A DNA stretch of 7,414 nt, from NCBI GenBank assembly GCA_017632495.1, contig JAGBRG010000067.1, forward strand, positions 1-7,414. The letters run 5' to 3'. Positions 5,798 through 7,414 of this stretch are shown here, piece by piece. Numbering within the stretch: position 1 is the stretch's first letter; every line of letters begins with the position of its first letter. This stretch comes from Spirochaetales bacterium. Its GTDB lineage: Bacteria; Spirochaetota; Spirochaetia; Sphaerochaetales; Sphaerochaetaceae. Below the pieces are notes generated by a model, which did no database searches, was not told where the DNA came from, and saw only the letters and a program-made list of their open reading frames with translations. Position numbers and translations under genes: made by a program.

Positions 5798-6601
5798 ATG
5801 GAAAAGTTTGTGTCGTTTATGGAACAGACGGGCTTTAGCCTGATTACCGTCATTGTCACGGCGGTCTTGGGCTATCTGATCATCGGAAATCTGGTCAAGC
5901 AACTTAAGCTTGCTCTTTTGGCAAGTAGATTGGACAATGCCCTTGTCAACTTTGTGCTGACCATTGTCAGGTTCGCCTTGCTTCTTGCGCTGCTTCTTCT
6001 GTGCCTGGCAGGTCTTGGAATACCGCTTACCGGTATTGTCAGCGCCATCTCAGCTGCCACACTGGCAATAGGAATTGCTGTAAAAGACATTTTAAGCAGC
6101 GTTGCAAACGGCATTGTGCTTGTGATCAACTGCCCATTCAAAGAGGGCGACTACGTGGACATAGGCCCGGTATCAGGTTCCATCAAAGAGGTCAAGTTGA
6201 TGCATACCGTGCTGACCACACCTGACAACAGGCAGGTGATGCTTCCCAATTCCCAGGTCTTCTCATCGCCGATTACCAATTACTCGGTCAACGATACCAG
6301 AAGAATGGATATCTCCGTGGATGTCGATTACTCCGAGAACCCTGAAAAGATCAAAGACATTCTCCTTAAGGTTGCCTCAAAGCATCCTATGGTTCTTTCA
6401 GAGCCGGCTCCTTCCTGCCATTACAACTTCAGTAAGGATTCTGCCATCAACTTCAACGTAAGAGTCTGGTGCAGACGCACGGACTACTGGAATGTGAAAT
6501 GGGACCTTGACGAGCAGCTGACAAAGACACTTGTGGCCAAGGGTGTCCAGATTCCGTTCCCGCAGGTGACTGTAAGCTACAGAAAGGAGGAGACCAAATG
6601 A
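5798..6601 (+). CDS. mscS: MscS family small-conductance mechanosensitive ion channel
   Basis: Inner-membrane channel that opens under membrane tension and releases solutes after hypo-osmotic shock; the family works as a heptamer. The product has 267 residues against 286 in E. coli MscS. TM1 is at about 13-33, TM2 at 50-72 and the pore-lining TM3 at 77-112. The beta domain follows (PFKEGDYVDIG, 113-123, and VMLPNSQV, 147-154), then the alpha/beta C-terminal vestibule to about 262. The ending INFNVRVWCRRTDYWNVKWDL and PFPQV aligns directly with E. coli MscS. L89 and I93 stand at the positions of the E. coli pore constriction (L105, L109). K96-D97 replaces the Q112-G113 kink pair, as in many homologues. 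Preceded by the coiled-coil gene and overlapping the next gene by four bases (ATGA). Confidence 0.93.
   Translation: MEKFVSFMEQTGFSLITVIVTAVLGYLIIGNLVKQLKLALLASRLDNALVNFVLTIVRFALLLALLLLCLAGLGIPLTGIVSAISAATLAIGIAVKDILSSVANGIVLVINCPFKEGDYVDIGPVSGSIKEVKLMHTVLTTPDNRQVMLPNSQVFSSPITNYSVNDTRRMDISVDVDYSENPEKIKDILLKVASKHPMVLSEPAPSCHYNFSKDSAINFNVRVWCRRTDYWNVKWDLDEQLTKTLVAKGVQIPFPQVTVSYRKEETK
6583..6590 (+). promoter_or_regulatory. Strong ribosome binding site of the small membrane protein gene
   Basis: AAAGGAGG, seven bases before ATG 6598 and inside the end of mscS, is the best Shine-Dalgarno sequence in the window. It suggests the downstream protein is made efficiently rather than only by coupling. 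Confidence 0.7.
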
Positions 6602-7107
6602 ACGTACTTGAAAGACTTATCAACAGCCAAGGTTTTGATAATATGGTCATCTCCGTATGCTTCTGGGTGATTTTATATGTTGTAGTAAAGGTTTTCACAG
6701 TCAAATCAGGAGTGGGGGATCTTCTGAAATATGCATACAAGAGAACGGAAAAGCTTGGGAAAAAGTGTCTTCAGCTTGGTAATCTCTGCACGGCAAAGGA
6801 TGCTTCATCAAAACTTGACAGCTCCGTAAAGGTTCTGAAGAAGGTCATTAAAGCACAGAAAAGAACATCTAAGATCATGAACATGTATCTGTTTGATGAT
6901 AGAGGCGATATGGATGTGGCATCGGCCAAGGGCCTTGTGGAAAGAATTCCGGACCTCTGCAGGGATGCCATAGTCAAGGTGGCCGAAAACAACACGACTG
7001 ATGTCGAGTCGATCTTCGACAATATCGAAAACAACATAAAAACTGCAAAGGAGCTTTTGAAGAAGGCTTCTGTGATAGATAAGAAAAAAGAACTGCTTCA
7101 GGTCTGA
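6598..7107 (+). CDS. Small single-pass membrane protein with helical cytoplasmic domain, unknown function
   Basis: I do not recognise this family. The 169-residue product has one hydrophobic segment at about 16-35 (MVISVCFWVILYVVVKVF), followed by positive residues (KYAYKRTEK, 44-52). An N-out or N-in anchor with the rest in the cytoplasm is plausible. Residues 40-95 are Lys-rich and helical (KLGKKCLQLG, KVLKKVIKAQKR). After a turn-forming DDRGDMD (100-106) comes a second, more acidic helical part (about 107-165). The start codon overlaps the mscS stop (ATGA) and has a strong ribosome binding site, so the gene belongs to the mscS operon. Its size and architecture would allow an accessory subunit of the channel or a link to the coiled-coil protein. 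That is inference; nothing in the sequence proves interaction. Confidence 0.8.
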   Translation: MNVLERLINSQGFDNMVISVCFWVILYVVVKVFTVKSGVGDLLKYAYKRTEKLGKKCLQLGNLCTAKDASSKLDSSVKVLKKVIKAQKRTSKIMNMYLFDDRGDMDVASAKGLVERIPDLCRDAIVKVAENNTTDVESIFDNIENNIKTAKELLKKASVIDKKKELLQV

Positions 7108-7116
7108 TTTAGTCTC

Positions 7117-7414
7117 ATGAAAAAACTATCTGTCCTACTAATACTATCGGTATTTGCTTTCTCTCTGTCCGCTTCGGTCATGGGAGGTTCTCTTTCGGAT
7201 GTCAGAGTCGCCAAAACAGAGCACTTTGACATCATCTATGACGATATCTGCATAGAGACTGCCTCGCTTATCTATGAAAACTGCGAGGAAATCTATGACT
7301 CTCTTGTCTCGTCTTTCGGAACAGATCCGAAGATCCACATCCCTGTCGTAATTACCTCAAGATACAAAGATTTCAACGCAAACTACACAAACTATCCTTC
7401 AAACAGGATTGTCA
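7117..7414 (+). CDS. Exported protein, N-terminal 99 residues; possible peptidase MA-like domain
   Basis: The gene runs off the right edge. A clear Sec signal peptide is present: MKK, a hydrophobic core (LSVLLILSVFAFSLS) and probable cleavage after Ala19. There is no lipobox Cys, so a periplasmic or outer-surface soluble protein is expected. The mature part (EHFDIIYDD, then a helix with ETASLIYENCEEIYDSL, then IHIPVVITSRYKDFNA) follows the pattern at the start of gluzincin peptidase MA-like domains. In spirochaetes and Bacteroidetes these may precede TolB-like beta-propellers. The diagnostic HExxH would lie downstream of the window, so the function is tentative. It starts nine bases after the preceding stop codon, but the ribosome binding site is weak (AGG about 13 bases upstream). 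Confidence 0.7.
   Translation, partial: MKKLSVLLILSVFAFSLSASVMGGSLSDVRVAKTEHFDIIYDDICIETASLIYENCEEIYDSLVSSFGTDPKIHIPVVITSRYKDFNANYTNYPSNRIV

Overview
The window looks like ordinary chromosomal DNA from a host-associated or anaerobic bacterium of moderate G+C content (about 50% by eye). The style of the genes fits a spirochaete of the Treponema/Spirochaetaceae type: a stand-alone DbpA RNA-binding-domain protein, a short DksA-type zinc-finger protein, a TrmH-family tRNA methyltransferase and dense small operons on alternating strands. This assignment is an inference from gene style, not from a marker gene. There is no rRNA, tRNA, mobile element, CRISPR array or prophage, and no gap without a gene longer than about 100 bases.

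Layout. (1) 1-1778, minus strand: an operon of trmJ (tRNA 2'-O-methyltransferase) followed by an M29 metallo-aminopeptidase whose C-terminus lies outside the window. (2) 1833-3442, plus strand: an AI-2E family membrane transporter, then, from its own promoter, a DksA/TraR-type regulator of RNA polymerase. (3) 3450-4557, minus strand: a two-gene operon of a DbpA-domain RNA-binding protein and a glyoxalase-II-like metallo-beta-lactamase-fold hydrolase, with the genes overlapping by 11 bases. It converges on dksA with only 7 bases between the stop codons. (4) 4659 to the right edge, plus strand: a long coiled-coil protein, an MscS mechanosensitive channel, a small membrane-anchored helical protein (4-base overlap with mscS) and the start of an exported protein.

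Functional reading. Regions 1-3 are housekeeping: tRNA modification, peptide turnover, transcription control, RNA binding and thioester or similar hydrolysis. Region 4 is the least understood. A channel of known type sits between a soluble coiled-coil protein and a single-pass helical protein of unknown function, in one tight cluster. This suggests, but does not prove, a joint role in osmotic or envelope homeostasis.

Regulation. Two divergent intergenic regions (1779-1832 and 4558-4658) hold most of the visible control signals. In both, one gene (trmJ, and the coiled-coil gene) has a plausible -10 box six bases before its ATG and no Shine-Dalgarno sequence, so both may be read from leaderless mRNAs. 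The second region also holds a 10-base direct repeat around the putative -10. I see no clear case of a wholly new system. The best candidates for a second look are the MscS cluster, the stand-alone DbpA-domain gene and the possible leaderless promoters.
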